From Pipra filicauda (lineage: Eukaryota > Chordata > Aves > Passeriformes > Pipridae): a DNA stretch of 64,000 nucleotides. Position numbers and translations under genes: made by a program. Within the stretch, counting starts at the first letter, position 1; every line of letters starts with the position of its first letter. Positions 13,701 through 24,720 of this stretch are shown here, in pieces. Under the pieces are notes generated by a model. That model saw nothing but the letters and a program-made list of their open reading frames with translations, did no database searches and was not told the DNA's origin. The stretch lies in the NCBI RefSeq assembly GCF_003945595.2, contig NW_024104162.1, positions 1,054,001 to 1,118,000 of the forward strand, read 5' to 3'.

Positions 13701-15243
13701 GGGAAAAAGGCTCCTGGAAAGCCCTCAGATTAGTTTTTGGAAAATCTGTGCTGCTTTGGTTGCCCATGGGCCAGCACTGACCGGGGTGATGGGGCCTCTC
13801 CTGCAGGATGAGGGAACGGAAGGAGATGAGGAGTGGAAAGGATGGAGGTTGCTCACCATGGCTGGAATTTTTGACTGCTGGGAGCCACCGTCGGGAGGGG
13901 AAATGCTGTACACTTACACCATCATCACTGTGGATGCCTCCAAGGACGTGAGCTTCATCCATCACAGGTAAGTGAGAGCAGGCAAAGGGGCTGCAGGGCA
14001 GAGGGGGGCGGAGGAGGAGAGCTGCACCTTTGGACACCAGCCTGGCAGCATGCAGGCAGAGAGCCCTGCCTCCTCTTCCTGCCCTCAGAGAAAAACACTA
14101 CAACATTACCGGCTTGTTTCGGGTCACCAGCTCATGCCCTTTCCATAAATCACCATCTTTGTGCCCTGTGGGAGGCAGTTGGAGTTGGATCACTCTCTGG
14201 AGTTGGATCACTTTCTGCCTGACCACAGCCTGGCAGTCAACCTCTCTGCCTCTTCCAGCAGAGCAGCTACCTTGGTGAAGCGAATGTGTGCTCTGCCTTG
14301 CAGAAGAGCATCCTGCTGCTTCAGTTTTCCCCATTCCCCCCCCAGACTGCCAGCTCCTTGCTAGCTACAAGTCTGGCTTTTGCCACCACACACTGCTGTG
14401 TCGGTGCTGAGTTTTAGCTCCAACTGTCTTATGCCCTAGGATGCCAGCCATCCTGGATGGGGATGAAGCCATCAGGAAATGGCTGGACTTTGCTGAAGTG
14501 CCAACCCAAGAAGCTGTTAAACTCATCCAGCCCACAGAGAACATTGTTTTCCACCCAGTGTCCACCTTTGTCAACAGCATCCGCAACAACACGCCCGAGT
14601 GTGTTGCACCCATCGAGCTGGGAGCCAAGAAGGTGGGTGCTGGTGGGGGCTTGGCAAGGGGGATCTCGGTCATGGTGGTGTCCCTGGGCTGGGACAGAGC
14701 TGCCAGGCTGCAGGATGGGTGGCAGCAGGCAGCAACTGCAGGGCATGCCCGTGCTTGATGCTGGAGTGCAGAGCCCTGGACAGATTCCCTTCCCTCCGCT
14801 TCCAGAAATAAACTGTCACCTCGTGCCAGGATTTCTCTGCCAAATGAGGCAAATTCCATGCGAAACGGGTCTTGGAACAAGCCTGTTCCCCAGCAGCCTG
14901 GGGAGCCTCCCGCAGATGTGCCTGGTTGCAGGCAGGGCCATTGCTCAGCTTCCACATCCTGCTCTGGACCAGCTCTCGCAGTGCCCTGCTCTTACCACGC
15001 TTCTGACCTCTCCCACACTGCCTTTTGTCTCTCCAGGAGGTCAAAGCCACCCCAAGCAACAAAGTGTTGCTGGGCTGGTTAAAAAACTCCCAGGAGGGCT
15101 CTCCCCAGAAGAAAGAAAACGATCTGCCCAAGTGGAAGAGTCAGTTCATCCACAGCCCTTCGCCCAAGAAAACCAGTGCAGATATCCTGCAGCAGTGGCT
15201 GGGGAAGCAGGGAGAGCCAGCTGCGAAGAAGCACAAGGCTTAG
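10743..15243 (+). CDS. HMCES: Abasic site processing protein HMCES (SRAP domain), 336 aa, complete
   Basis: HMCES forms a covalent crosslink with abasic sites in single-stranded DNA at replication forks, shielding them from cleavage. Coding exons: 10743-10925, 12748-12891, 13225-13347, 13807-13967, 14440-14632 and 15037-15243 (stop TAG 15241-15243), with consistent phases. The start is set by the obligatory MCGR N-terminus, because Cys2 must become the N-terminal catalytic residue. Other SRAP residues are present: Asn96 in TSNCRSD, Glu127 in GFYEW, and the IHHRMP histidines at 202-203, corresponding to human His210. WGLVPSWF and [14 protein letters not shown] are intact. Residues about 146-160 form a variable acidic loop shorter than in human (whole protein 336 versus 354 aa). 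The Lys/Ser-rich tail ends with ADILQQWLG, similar to the C-terminal PCNA-interacting region described for the human protein. It lies tightly behind COPG1 on the same strand. Confidence 0.98.
11694..11719. repeat. 13-bp tandem duplication in HMCES intron 1
   Basis: ACACCTCGGTGGG occurs twice in a row without mismatch. It is small and probably a slippage product. Confidence 0.9.
14181..14216. repeat. 18-bp tandem duplication in HMCES intron 4
   Basis: GGAGTTGGATCACTCTCT is followed directly by a copy with a single C-to-T difference. It lies in the intron between the coding exons ending at 13967 and starting at 14440, so it has no coding effect. Confidence 0.9.
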
Positions 15244-16170
15244 GCACCAGCTGGGATGGTTGGCCATCCTTTTACCTCCTGATTTTCCTAAGTGGAGTGA
15301 GTCATGTTTTTTTGGAAGGCTTTGCAGACTGGTGTTGAGATTGCCTCTCAGGTGTTGATCCGCTGCTCTAGGTTGTTGTCTCTGTTCTTTGTGTTTTGTT
15401 AAAAGTTGGTGTTTTTCTTTAAAGATTTTGTCTTTGTCTTGTGCTGACGGGAGTGAATATAACCTGCTGGCTTCCCTCCCTGCCAGTCACTCGTGCCAAA
15501 CACAGATAAAGCCCTGAGAAGCATCTCAGTCTGCCAGGGAGGAATAGCTTCTGCCTCCTGTCAGCGTTCATAGTTCAGGTCTCCTTCTGTTTGCTTTTCT
15601 CTTCCCTTTTTTTGGTATTAAACCGATACCTCTTTTCCACTTAATTCCACACTGATTCTGTACAAATTCCTTTCCAATACTCTCTCCCTCAAAAGATGGC
15701 TGTAGTACAGAGAAACAAGATGTAAATATTATAAGGAAACTCCAGGCTGGGAAGATCTGCCAGAGCCATCCCGCTCTGCACCAGCATTGCCACATACATC
15801 CATGGCTCCTAAACAGGGAGATGTTTAGGCAGTGCCTGGGAGGAACTACACTTAGCTTGGCTTTCCCTACGGGCAGTGGGGTGGGACAGTGTGTCTCAGT
15901 CACGTTGTTTGTACAGTCATTTTGTTAATGGGATTTGAAGACTTAGAGAGGATTTCCTTGATCTGTGGAGGGATGCACTCTGCCTTGTTCATAAAGGTCA
16001 TTCATTAAAGCCCAGATAACCAAAGTGCCATTACAGAGCAGCATAGGGCAGCATGTTTTTGAGGTCAGGGATTTTGTAAACACAGCCAGATGTTACAGAC
16101 CAAAAGCCTTACACGGTGAAATCCTTGCTGGAAATCAGTACTTCCTTTGTATTGGAAACAATAAAATGGG
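15244..16170 (+). terminator. HMCES: HMCES 3' UTR with several candidate poly(A) signals
   Basis: No AATAAA lies close to the stop. Candidates are ATTAAA at 15617-15622, ATTAAA at 16004-16009 and AATAAA at 16160-16165; the last is followed by a GT-rich stretch (TGTCTGTGTGCC near 16198). Which is used cannot be decided from sequence, so the 3' UTR may be about 0.4 to 0.95 kb. Confidence 0.5.
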
Positions 16171-17540
16171 CTTCACTGGCTGACTGTGCAGTGCCCTTGT
16201 CTGTGTGCCTGGCTGTGTCCCCCCTTGCCCAGTGCTCCTCTTTCACAGGCAGAGCTTGTACCTCCTCTCCATGTGCTGAGGGGAAGACCATCTACCCACT
16301 GCTGAGCTCTGATGGTACTGGCAGGACCACGTTGCTGGAGCATTTCCATTTGCCAGTGGAAAATACTCCTTGGGAATTTATTTTGAATTATCTGTTCCTA
16401 GGGAGCTGCAGGGGTGGCTGTAGGTGAGGCTTGTCCCTGGGGAGGGATAGCAGAGCCAGGGCAGGAGCCCTGGATGGATACCTGGGGAGACCTGAGCGCT
16501 CTTGGAGCGAAATCTGCCTCTGAATCCCTCGCGTGCTATGGAGGCAGCTGATCCCAGGTTTCCTGGCTTATGGGAAGCAGGGATGGGATTAGGACTTCTA
16601 GCCAGAAAGCCTCTTGCTAGCTGGCTCTTCATTGCTCCCACCATGACTTGAGGCAAGAGAATCACTGTATTAGCAGTTCCTGGCAGAATAAATAGGTTTT
16701 CAGGCTGTGGGCTGTCACCGTGGTACCTGTTGTTGCAGGAGGTTTCTCTCCCTGCCCAGCCATCACTTTTCCAAGATGAGCGGCTCAGCTGACCTAGCCT
16801 GGTCGGTGCTAACTGCAGATCAGGCTTTTCCAAAGGTCACTAGCTCATCTCAAATTCATTTCAGGTCTCTAGTTGCTGTAGAGGGAGTGAAGATGCTGAG
16901 CACGAGTTGGGGATGCTCAACTTTCCCTGTTCTGGGGAACATAATCCTTCCCTTGGGGAGTCAGGGGCGATGCAAAGACGCAGGGTACAGATTATCTCCC
17001 TCCAGGCTGTGAGCTCCAGCAGCAGCATCACAAAAAAACCCCTATGCTGAGTGTTTAATGAGGAGTTGTTATTGCTGAACTACATCATCTTTAAACTGGA
17101 GCCTGGCTGCTTGCCGAACGCTGTTTGTAGCAACCTGGCGAGGAGTCAATCCACCCGGCGTGACCTGTCCCCAAAAACTGTTTGGGGAGCAACTTGCCCC
17201 TTTGATGCGTGATGACACAAGAGAAGGTAGTGCTTGCTGCGGGCAGCTCTTCCCAGAGGGGGGTTCTTTCCCCCGGAACATCACCCCCCGCCCGCAGGCT
17301 TTGGCATCCTCCCGGGAGAGGCATCCCGCTGGCCGGGGAGGGGGCCACAAGTTCGGGCAAGGCAAGCGGGGCACCGGTGAGGAGCAGCGCTGCCGGGACA
17401 CCCACGGGGGCTCCGGCCAAACCCCCTCTCCTCGGCTGCGGCGCAGCCACGAAAGCGCTCCGCGGGTTGGGGAGCGGGCCCGCCCGGAGCCGGGGCAGAG
17501 CCGCGGCGCTGCCCGCGCTGGTCGCCGGCACGGCCGGGGC
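16171..17540. other. Intergenic, HMCES to H2A; no gene seen
   Basis: Nothing coding is supported. The sequence is of mixed composition to about 17160 and then becomes a GC-rich CpG island running into the H2A promoter. AATAAA also occurs at about 16685, which is an unlikely alternative end for HMCES. Confidence 0.6.
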
Positions 17541-17723
17541 GCCGCGAGCCCTATGCAAATCAGGGATCGGCGCGGAGACCAATCGGCGGCGCGGCGGCAG
17601 CGGCGGCAGCCAATGGGGCGCGGCGCCCGGCGGGCGGGAGGTGATATCCGCGGCGCGGCGGCGGCAGCGCGGGCAGTGCGGCGGCGGGCGGCGCGCAGGG
17701 CGGAGCGGCGGCGGCTCCTGCGG
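17541..17723 (+). promoter_or_regulatory. Histone-type promoter: octamer and two CCAAT boxes, then 5' leader exon
   Basis: The octamer ATGCAAAT is at 17553-17560, with CCAAT boxes at 17579-17583 and 17610-17614, all in a CpG island. This arrangement is known from vertebrate H2B and shared H2A/H2B promoters, where Oct1 and NF-Y bind. No TATA box is seen. The leader exon ends at 17723, at the donor GTAAGG. The transcription start probably lies between about 17640 and 17700, which is inference. Confidence 0.75.
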
Positions 17724-17794
17724 GTAAGGGCGGCGCGGCGCGGGCGGGGACGGCGCGGCCCCGGCGCGGTGTAACGGCGTTTGTCTCCCCGCAG
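17724..17794 (+). other. 71-bp intron in the H2A 5' UTR
   Basis: The donor CGG/GTAAGG at 17724 matches consensus. The acceptor TTGTCTCCCCGCAG ends at 17794 and has a branch-like GTAAC at about 17771. Replication-dependent histone genes are normally intronless; a leader intron is typical of replacement-type histone genes. Confidence 0.75.
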
Positions 17795-17828
17795 GCGCCG
17801 GGACTCTCTGTGCGCGGCGCTGCTTTGA

Positions 17829-18242
<414 letters not shown>

Positions 18243-19260
18243 GCGCTGCCCCCCGTCCCCCTGCCCCCAGCTCCCTTCTCACCACTGCCTCACCTCTCCT
18301 CCCGATGGGGCTGGGGTTCCCCGTCCTGCCCCTCAGCCCGGGCTGGGTGGTGAGCCCTGGCAGCACCCTACCAGCCCTCCACTAGCCCCCCCGGCCTGGG
18401 CTGCGGCAGGGTGCTGGGGGAGCATGGGTGAGGTTAGGCCCTACTTGTGCCCCCACCCTGCCCCTCTTCCCTCTGGAAGAAGTGGTTTTGGAGGAGGCAG
18501 CTGGATCACAGCTGTTGGTAGCGGTGATATCTGGAGCTGTATGGTTGGGTCATGGTGCAGAGCTGCTGGGAGCTGCTGAGGATTGTTTTGGCTGGTGTGG
18601 GGATGGACACGGGTATCCCCGGCTGCCTCTCCCCTCTGCCAGCCCTGGGACTGTGCAGGGCCCCCCCAGCTGGCCCTGCTCGCTCTGGTGTGAGGATGGG
18701 ACTCGCTGCTGCCGTGCCCCCCCCCTCCATCCTCAGCAATGCCGTTCCGGCCGCACTGCAGCTGCGAGAGCGGGGGGCTGGAAAATGTGAAGAGGAGGAA
18801 AAGTTTCTCCGTTGGCAAGAAGTGGCTGTTAGTCTTAGTTTTGTTCTTGGTAAAGCTAGTGCATCGCCTACTGTAAAGAAGCTTTGGTCCTATTTATTTT
18901 GAGGTCTCTTTTATTCTGGGGTACTCCCCTGCAAAGTCACCTCCCCGCAGCTCCCTGGCTCGGTGGGTGCTGGGGGGCTCGGTGGTCCCACATGCCGTGG
19001 GTCCTGCTGGCAGGGTGGGGTGGAGGCTGCGGTGACAAATCCCCTCGGAGAGCGTCGCAAGGTCAGGCGCCCGCCGGGAGCGGGAGCTGCCATCTTCTGC
19101 TGTGGCTCCCCTCCTCTCCCAGCTGCAGAAGCCCTTCGCCTCGCTGAGAGCTCCCCTGTACCCTGGTTGCACTTCTGGAAAATGATATCCTGTGTCTCCC
19201 TTTTTGTTGTTGTTTGTTTGTTTGTTCAGCACTATTTCTGGTTCTGAGAAATAAAGTGAC
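18243..19260 (+). terminator. 3' UTR and poly(A) signal of the H2A variant gene
   Basis: A roughly 1-kb 3' UTR ends at AATAAA (19250-19255), preceded by a TTG/TTTG repeat and followed by GATGATATGTGTT. I looked after the stop codon for the canonical histone stem-loop (GGCTCTTTTCAGAGCC type) and a purine-rich downstream element and saw neither. A further ATTAAA at 20054-20059 could serve a longer form. Confidence 0.75.
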
Positions 19261-21982
19261 GATGATATGTGTTAACTGTAAACCCTCTATGGATTAATAT
19301 TTCTTTTCAAAACCTGTATCAAAGCCCACTCCTAGCTAGCACTGTATTTATTTAATGGCTGTGTGGATAGTGTGCGAGCATGGGGGCAGGCTAGCTGTCC
19401 CGTGACCCCTGGAATAGCTGATGCAGAGGCAGCTTTCCTGGCTGCCCAGCGCAGCCGCTTCTGTGAGCCCGTGTGCATGCGGCAGTGTCGAGGCAACCCG
19501 ACCATAGACCTTCATCACGTGTTTTTTAAGTAAAAAAAGAGCATCTCCTATTTATGTGCTGTTAAGTAGCATGTGTTCGACCTATGGAATCAGCTGTTAA
19601 TCTCGTGGATGAAGTAACTTACCCCGGCTCTCAGTGTAATGTTTAGATCTAGAGTAGATGAACCTGGACGCTTGTCAACTGGCTTTAGGAAGGGGGTTTT
19701 CACTCTGGAATGTGGAAGCGGTGTGTTCACTGCTGGTGTGCTAATGGGGGTGTGGAGGTGTCCCACGGTTACTGACCTCGGATGGGTGAGGGGCACAGCC
19801 CTGCTGTGGCAGCACAGCCCCCCTGGGATCTCTCTGCCTCCTGTAAAGGGACTGTTACAATCAGCAAGGTGGGGATGAGCAGTTTGCTTTCTGCTGCCCA
19901 GTGTGGTGGTTGATGTGTCTGTATCCGAGTGTCTTGTTCTCTCCCTCTTGTTTTCTCCAGGACCAGTGTTCTGTAAACCCGAGAGTGTTTTGTATTTCTT
20001 AGAAAAATGCAGAACTTGTGATACTGAAAAGAACGGTGCAAACCCAATATCTGATTAAACTGGTTCCCTGTTGAATGCTGTCAAATGTGCTGTGTCTTGT
20101 CACCTCACAAAACCCATGGAATCTGGCAGGCTCTGGTGGCAGCTTGTTGTCTGGGCTCAGTTTTCTCCAACAGGAAGGATTAGTAAAACACCAGACAGGA
20201 CCACTGTTAGGCTGTGTAGGCCCTTCTCTCAGACAGTCTTTTCTTATCCCGGGAGCAGATAATACTGTTGTCTGGCTCTTCTCCCTGCTATGGGAATGCG
20301 ACATTGCCTGGTTGCTCTGTCACCAGTGACAGGAAGCCTCGGCTGCTCCTGGCTGGATACAGCAGAGAAAGAGTGAGGCTGGACCAGGACCCTCCCCCAG
20401 TGCTGGAGGCACTTTCTCCTCCCAGTGGGCTCCTCCAGGACCCTCAGGGTGACCTTGCAGGCAGGTAGGTAGAGATGAGAAAAGCTGATCCTGAAGGGAA
20501 GGGAGGAACCTGGAGATAGACTATTTCTTGGTCTCATACCCTCTCCTTTGTTGGACATTCCCAGTTTGCTGTCCTGGTGGCTACTCTGCAGACCAGCATT
20601 GCTCTGCTTGGGTTTTGGGGAGGAAGGGTTGTGGGAAGCTTGGACAGTTCCCAGTGGGGTCATGGTTGGGTGCTGGTTGGTCTGTGCTGGGCTGTAGGAG
20701 GTGTGGGGCTGGACTGGGGGTGCTGGGACAGTCTCTGTGGGGCAGTGTCCTGCCTGCTGCCCTGCCAACCACACTGCCAGCACTCGAGGCAGGAACAAGG
20801 ACAGGGAAACTGCTCCTGAGGAGCTCTGCAGCCACCCTGGCCATTGTGTGGCTCTGCCCAGGACTGTGGGTGATGTGGGCACTATGGCTGGGTGCTGGTG
20901 TATACGTAGTGCCCTCAACACTGAGCTCCAGCCGGGGTCTGAGCTTCCTCTGCAGACATATGACGGACCAGCTGGGAAAGCTGGGCTGTTGGAAGCCAGA
21001 CTGAAGGAAATCCTGTCTGTCGCACCAAGCGTTGCTGAAGTGCTTGGCCTTTATCACCTCATGAACCTCCCAGCTGAATGTTGTTGTGACCAGGAGAGTT
21101 GGAAGTCTTGATCTTTATTAGAAAACTGGAGTGGATGTGGTCACCTTTAATCCTGCAGCTCCAGAGACTGGTCTTGTAGCTTTCTGGAGCTGGTGTTGCT
21201 GGTGCTGGCTCTCTCTTCTAAAGCTTAATAGCACTAGAGCAGCCGAGCTCATAAAATGTGAAGGACTTGGCTCGGTAGAGGCTTCTCAAAGGTCAAGCAA
21301 GCCTGGAAGAGTGTTGATCTGTGCTTAAGGAGAGGGCAGGGGGGCTGCAGGATTCTTCCCCTGCCTCCTTGGGTACATGAAAGTGAGAGGAGCACAGATC
21401 TGGAGCTGCAGCTGCCTGCTTGGGAGGCTGCTGTGCATCGTGCCACGTGCAGCAGGATCTCTGCCAGCTGAGTCCCTCAGCTCTGGGACTGGTTTTATTT
21501 GTCTGGGTGGTGAGATGAGTCACTGGCCCTTGGATGTCCTCAGGGCTTGGGTTTCTCTCCAGAGCCTGGCCCTTCTGGTTGGCAGCACCCCTGGCAGCTC
21601 ACTCGGGGATGATCCAACATCGTGGCTCCTGGCATCCCAACCTGTGAGGTAAGACAGCTCCAGTTGGGCTGGCACAGTGTGTCACCGTGGTGCTGTCCCT
21701 GTGCTGGGCAGCCGGAGGCTCACTGCCTTCCCACTGCCCTTACCTGCCCACAGGAATGCCCTGCTGGTTTACCTGGAGGGGTGGTTATTACAGCCACTGT
21801 TTGCCTCGCAGGTGAGTGCCAAGGGGAGCTGTGCCCTGAGACGTGGTTGGTTTGACCAACCACAGGGGGTGACCCCCCTGCCCCAGGTGTCACTGTCAGC
21901 CCTCGGGGAGGGTGTTCCCTCTCAAACCTGCAGTGTCAGCTCTTCTCTAAGACACAGCTGCAGGTCGGTGCTGGAATGCAGC

Positions 21983-22020
21983 AGCTCTCTCCTGGGACAG
22001 CAAGAGCTCTCTCCTGGGAC
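21983..22020. repeat. 22-bp tandem duplication, 1.7 copies
   Basis: AGCTCTCTCCTGGGAC occurs at 21983-21998 and again at 22005-22020, separated by AGCAAG, giving a 22-bp period. Confidence 0.85.
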
Positions 22021-22324
22021 CCGAGGTTGCTGGCAGGCGCCCAGGCTTGGTGTGAGATTCGCATGGGCAGTGGGATGGTGGCTGGCCTGTCCTAAATACA
22101 GACCTGGAGGGAGGCTGTAGCTTCCTGGAGCAGAGCAGAGCATTGCTGGTCTCTTCCAGCAGCTTTTTCTTGCTGGATCTAGTGGATTGACTTTGCTTCA
22201 GGGAATAAAACTTTCTTCCCTTCTCCCTGCTGGTTCTGGGCCCTGGAGGAAGGGGCTGCTCCTTTCCCAGGAATGCTAAAAGGCCCTGCCATGGCCTCGT
22301 GTTGTGGCCGTTCCTAGGCACCAC

Positions 22325-22372
22325 TGGCTGCTGTCCTTCTGTCCCCTCTGGCTGCTGTCCTTCTGTCCCCTC
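22325..22372. repeat. Perfect 24-bp tandem duplication
   Basis: The unit beginning TGGCTGCTGTCC at 22325 is repeated exactly at 22349. The absence of any mismatch suggests it is recent or polymorphic. Confidence 0.9.
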
Positions 22373-22777
22373 GTCACGGGGATGGCTGTGCATGGGGCTG
22401 ATCCATGCTGTGTTCCCCAGGCATTGGGAGCATGTTGATGCTCCGGGCACAGCACCTCGCCGGGGCTGGAGCAGCTGTGGGGTGATGCTCCTGCTTGAGA
22501 CTGGTGAGGGCAGTGGGGCAAGGCCCTGGTGTGGGGTTGGTATTGATGGTTTGGGTGCGGGATGGGTTTAACCACAGCCGGCCTGGGTTGCACTCACAGC
22601 CCGTCCTGCGGCAGGGATCTGACATGGGGGCTGCTCTCCCGTCCCCTCCCTCTCCTGCAGCCCCGAGGGTCCCCGGAGCGCAGAGGGCGATGAGCCGGGG
22701 CGAGGGCTGAGCCCTCCCGCAGCCGGCAGAACGAGATGGCCCAGATCCCTGCCGGGATTTACGCAACCTCGCCGGTG

Positions 22778-22787
22778 CTATAAATAG
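22778..22787 (+). promoter_or_regulatory. CTATAAATAG: TATA-like / MEF2 consensus in GC-rich flank
   Basis: This AT-rich decamer matches the MEF2 consensus CTA(A/T)4TAG exactly and also contains a TATAAATA TATA box. It stands alone in GC-rich sequence and is followed about 75 bases later by a donor-like GCAG/GTGGGG at 22860-22867. It could drive a short plus-strand transcript convergent with H1-10, but no open reading frame supports a protein. Confidence 0.35.
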
Positions 22788-23164
22788 GCACGGCCGCGGG
22801 GGGCTCCGGCGCTCCCTCCGCGGGGACCCAGCCGGGGGGGAACGCTCCAGGCCGGGAAGGCAGGTGGGGGTGAGCCCTGGGAGCTGCTCCCCCTCCAAGC
22901 AGGGTGGTGCGGGGGGGTCGATCCAGGTTGGGGTGGGGGTCTGTGCTGTGGGTGCCCCCCTGGGAGCTCAGCTATGCAGGGACCGCGCTCCTCCCCCGAC
23001 TCCATGGCAGGGGACCTTCCCTCTGCTCCTGCCCTTCCCCCGGAGGGAATCGTGGCCTCTGGCACATCAACAGCCGGGCGGACCCCCGGCCAGCGGGGAC
23101 CAGCCTCCCCCCCTCCCCGCCCGCTCCCCCGCGCCTGCAGGGAGCACACACGCGTCAGCGCGGC

Positions 23165-23904
23165 GGTGTTTTGTAACAATTTATTTGAAACGACGATAAA
23201 TGAAAAGAAAAAACCAAACCAAAAAAAAAAAGACCCCGCTAACCCGGACCCCCCCTCCCACCCCACACCCATACAAAAACATTGAAGGCCATCGCAGGTG
23301 CGGCCGGCGGCCGACAGGGGGCGCCCGCTCCCACGCGCCGCGCCGTTGCCATGGCAGCGGGGGGCGCCGCGGGCCGGCAGGGGGCGCCGTGTCCCTTCGG
23401 GGCGGCCGCGAGCAGGCACGGGGCGCGCGCGCGCACGGCGGGGAAAGGGGCGGGGCCGGGCGGGACGCGCGCGCGGCGGGAGGGGCGGGGCGGGGCGCGC
23501 GCGGGCGGCGGGAGCGGGACCGGCCCACGTGGCGCGGGGGGGCCCCGCCGCAAAATGGCTGCTATGGAAACCGGGCGGGAAAAATCCCTGGGAACAACCG
23601 GGCGGACAAGGGGGGGGGCTGGGAACCGTCTACAGGCGGGGAAGGGCACGGCCGAAAACAAAAGGGCGCGATCGGGGAGAAGCCGCGGGGCGGGATGGGG
23701 GGGTGGGGTAGAAAAAAAATAAGGCGGCGGAGAAGAAAGGGGGGCTGGGGCGGCCGCAGCCCCGCTCACCGCGCACGGCGGCGGCTGCGGAGCCGAGTCA
23801 GCAACACAAAGACAAAGCGGGTCCCCTGGGGTCTGTCCTCAGAGCAGTCTGTGCCGCGGGGCTCACAGTCCGGGGGGCGGCGGGGGGCTCCCAGCGCCCC
23901 GATC
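23165..23904 (-). terminator. H1-10: H1-10 3' UTR and poly(A) signal
   Basis: On the minus strand, AATAAA is at 23185-23180 (TTTATT on plus), about 720 bases after the stop. The UTR is extremely GC-rich and contains two CTCF-like motifs (listed separately). The poly(A) signal agrees with H1-10 being a replication-independent linker histone. Confidence 0.8.
23311..23387 (+). promoter_or_regulatory. Two tandem CTCF-like motifs
   Basis: CCGACAGGGGGCGC at 23311-23324 and CCGGCAGGGGGCGC at 23374-23387 match the CTCF core (CCASYAGRKGGCRS) at 12/14 and 13/14 positions. They share the same plus orientation and lie 63 bases apart. CpG-rich context raises the chance of random matches, so binding is inference. 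Confidence 0.45.
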
Positions 23905-24564
23905 TCATGCCTTCCGGCTCTTGAGCGCCTTGGGCTTTGCCGACTTCTTCACCTTCTTGCCCCCGGGAGACGCGGCTCCCTTCTTGGTGGCTTTCTTGGC
24001 TTTGCCCTTGTCCTTCTTCGCCGCCGCGCCGCCGGCTCCCTTCTTGTGCGATTTCTTCTCGGGCTTCTTGCTCTTGGCCGCGGGTTTCTCCGCCCGCCGG
24101 GACGTGGAGGCCGTTGCCTTCTTGTGGGACTTGTGGGCGCTGCTGCCCGTGCCCCCCTCGCCGCCGCCTTCCAGCTTCTTCCTGTTGAGCTTGAACGAGC
24201 CATTGGCGCCGGTGCCCTTGACCTGGAGCAGCGTGTCGTTCTGTACCAGCGCCTTAATGGAGTACTTCAGGTAGGTCCTGCCGTTCTGCTGGTCGAACCA
24301 GGCCACCTTCTTGGCCTCGTTGTAGATCTTGGCCAGCGAGGAGCCATTGCGCTCGCCCAGTTTGCGGATCGTCTCCACCACCAGCTGACTGTATTTGCCC
24401 GGCTGGTTCTTCTTCTTGTTGTTCTTCCTTTTCTTCGACGGCGACAACGAGGAGCCGCCGCCGCCTCCTTTCGCCTTCTTAGCGGCCGCTTTCTTCTCCG
24501 GGGAGAGCGGTGCCTCCTCCGCCTCAGTCAGGGGCAGATCGGCTTCTTCCAGCTCTACAGACAT
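23905..24564 (-). CDS. H1-10: Linker histone H1.10 (H1x), 219 aa, intronless
   Basis: This protein binds linker DNA at the nucleosome dyad and compacts chromatin. H1.10 is the replication-independent somatic H1. The start is the ATG at 24564-24562 ([19 protein letters not shown], the acidic H1x-type N-terminus), and TGA is at 23907-23905. Residues about 1-53 are an acidic then Lys/Gly-rich tail. Residues about 54-130 are the winged-helix globular domain, from [13 protein letters not shown] through the H1x-type [15 protein letters not shown] to [12 protein letters not shown]. Residues 131-219 are the Lys/Ala/Ser-rich C-terminal tail with several SHKK and KKPEKK repeats, ending ALKSRKA. Human H1.10 is 213 aa, so the length is normal. 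The open frame extends upstream of this ATG, but that part is GC-rich leader without H1 similarity. A TATA box lies about 125 bases upstream. Confidence 0.97.
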   Translation of the reverse strand: MSVELEEADLPLTEAEEAPLSPEKKAAAKKAKGGGGGSSLSPSKKRKNNKKKNQPGKYSQLVVETIRKLGERNGSSLAKIYNEAKKVAWFDQQNGRTYLKYSIKALVQNDTLLQVKGTGANGSFKLNRKKLEGGGEGGTGSSAHKSHKKATASTSRRAEKPAAKSKKPEKKSHKKGAGGAAAKKDKGKAKKATKKGAASPGGKKVKKSAKPKALKSRKA

Positions 24565-24720
24565 GATGCGGGGTGTGGGGGGCCGCGGGCCGGAGCGGGG
24601 GCGGGCGGGGGCAGCAGCGGGCCCGGCGGGCACACTGTATCTGCTCCGCTCGGTCCGCGCTCTGCCGGGGCGGGCGCCGCCGCCGCCCTTTATATGGGCG
24701 CGGGGCGGACCACGTTGAGA
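24565..24720 (-). promoter_or_regulatory. H1-10: H1-10 core promoter with TATA box
   Basis: Read on the minus strand, CCCATATAAAGGG contains a TATA box (TATAAAG, 24694-24688) in otherwise pure GC sequence. A start about 25-30 bases downstream would give a 5' leader of roughly 95 nt. Confidence 0.7.

Larger units (their letters stand above)
19261..22760. other. Intergenic between H2A and H1-10; no gene seen
   Basis: About 3.5 kb of mid-GC sequence with no supported exon. Small local duplications are the only structure noted, at 21983-22020 and 22325-22372. Confidence 0.55.
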
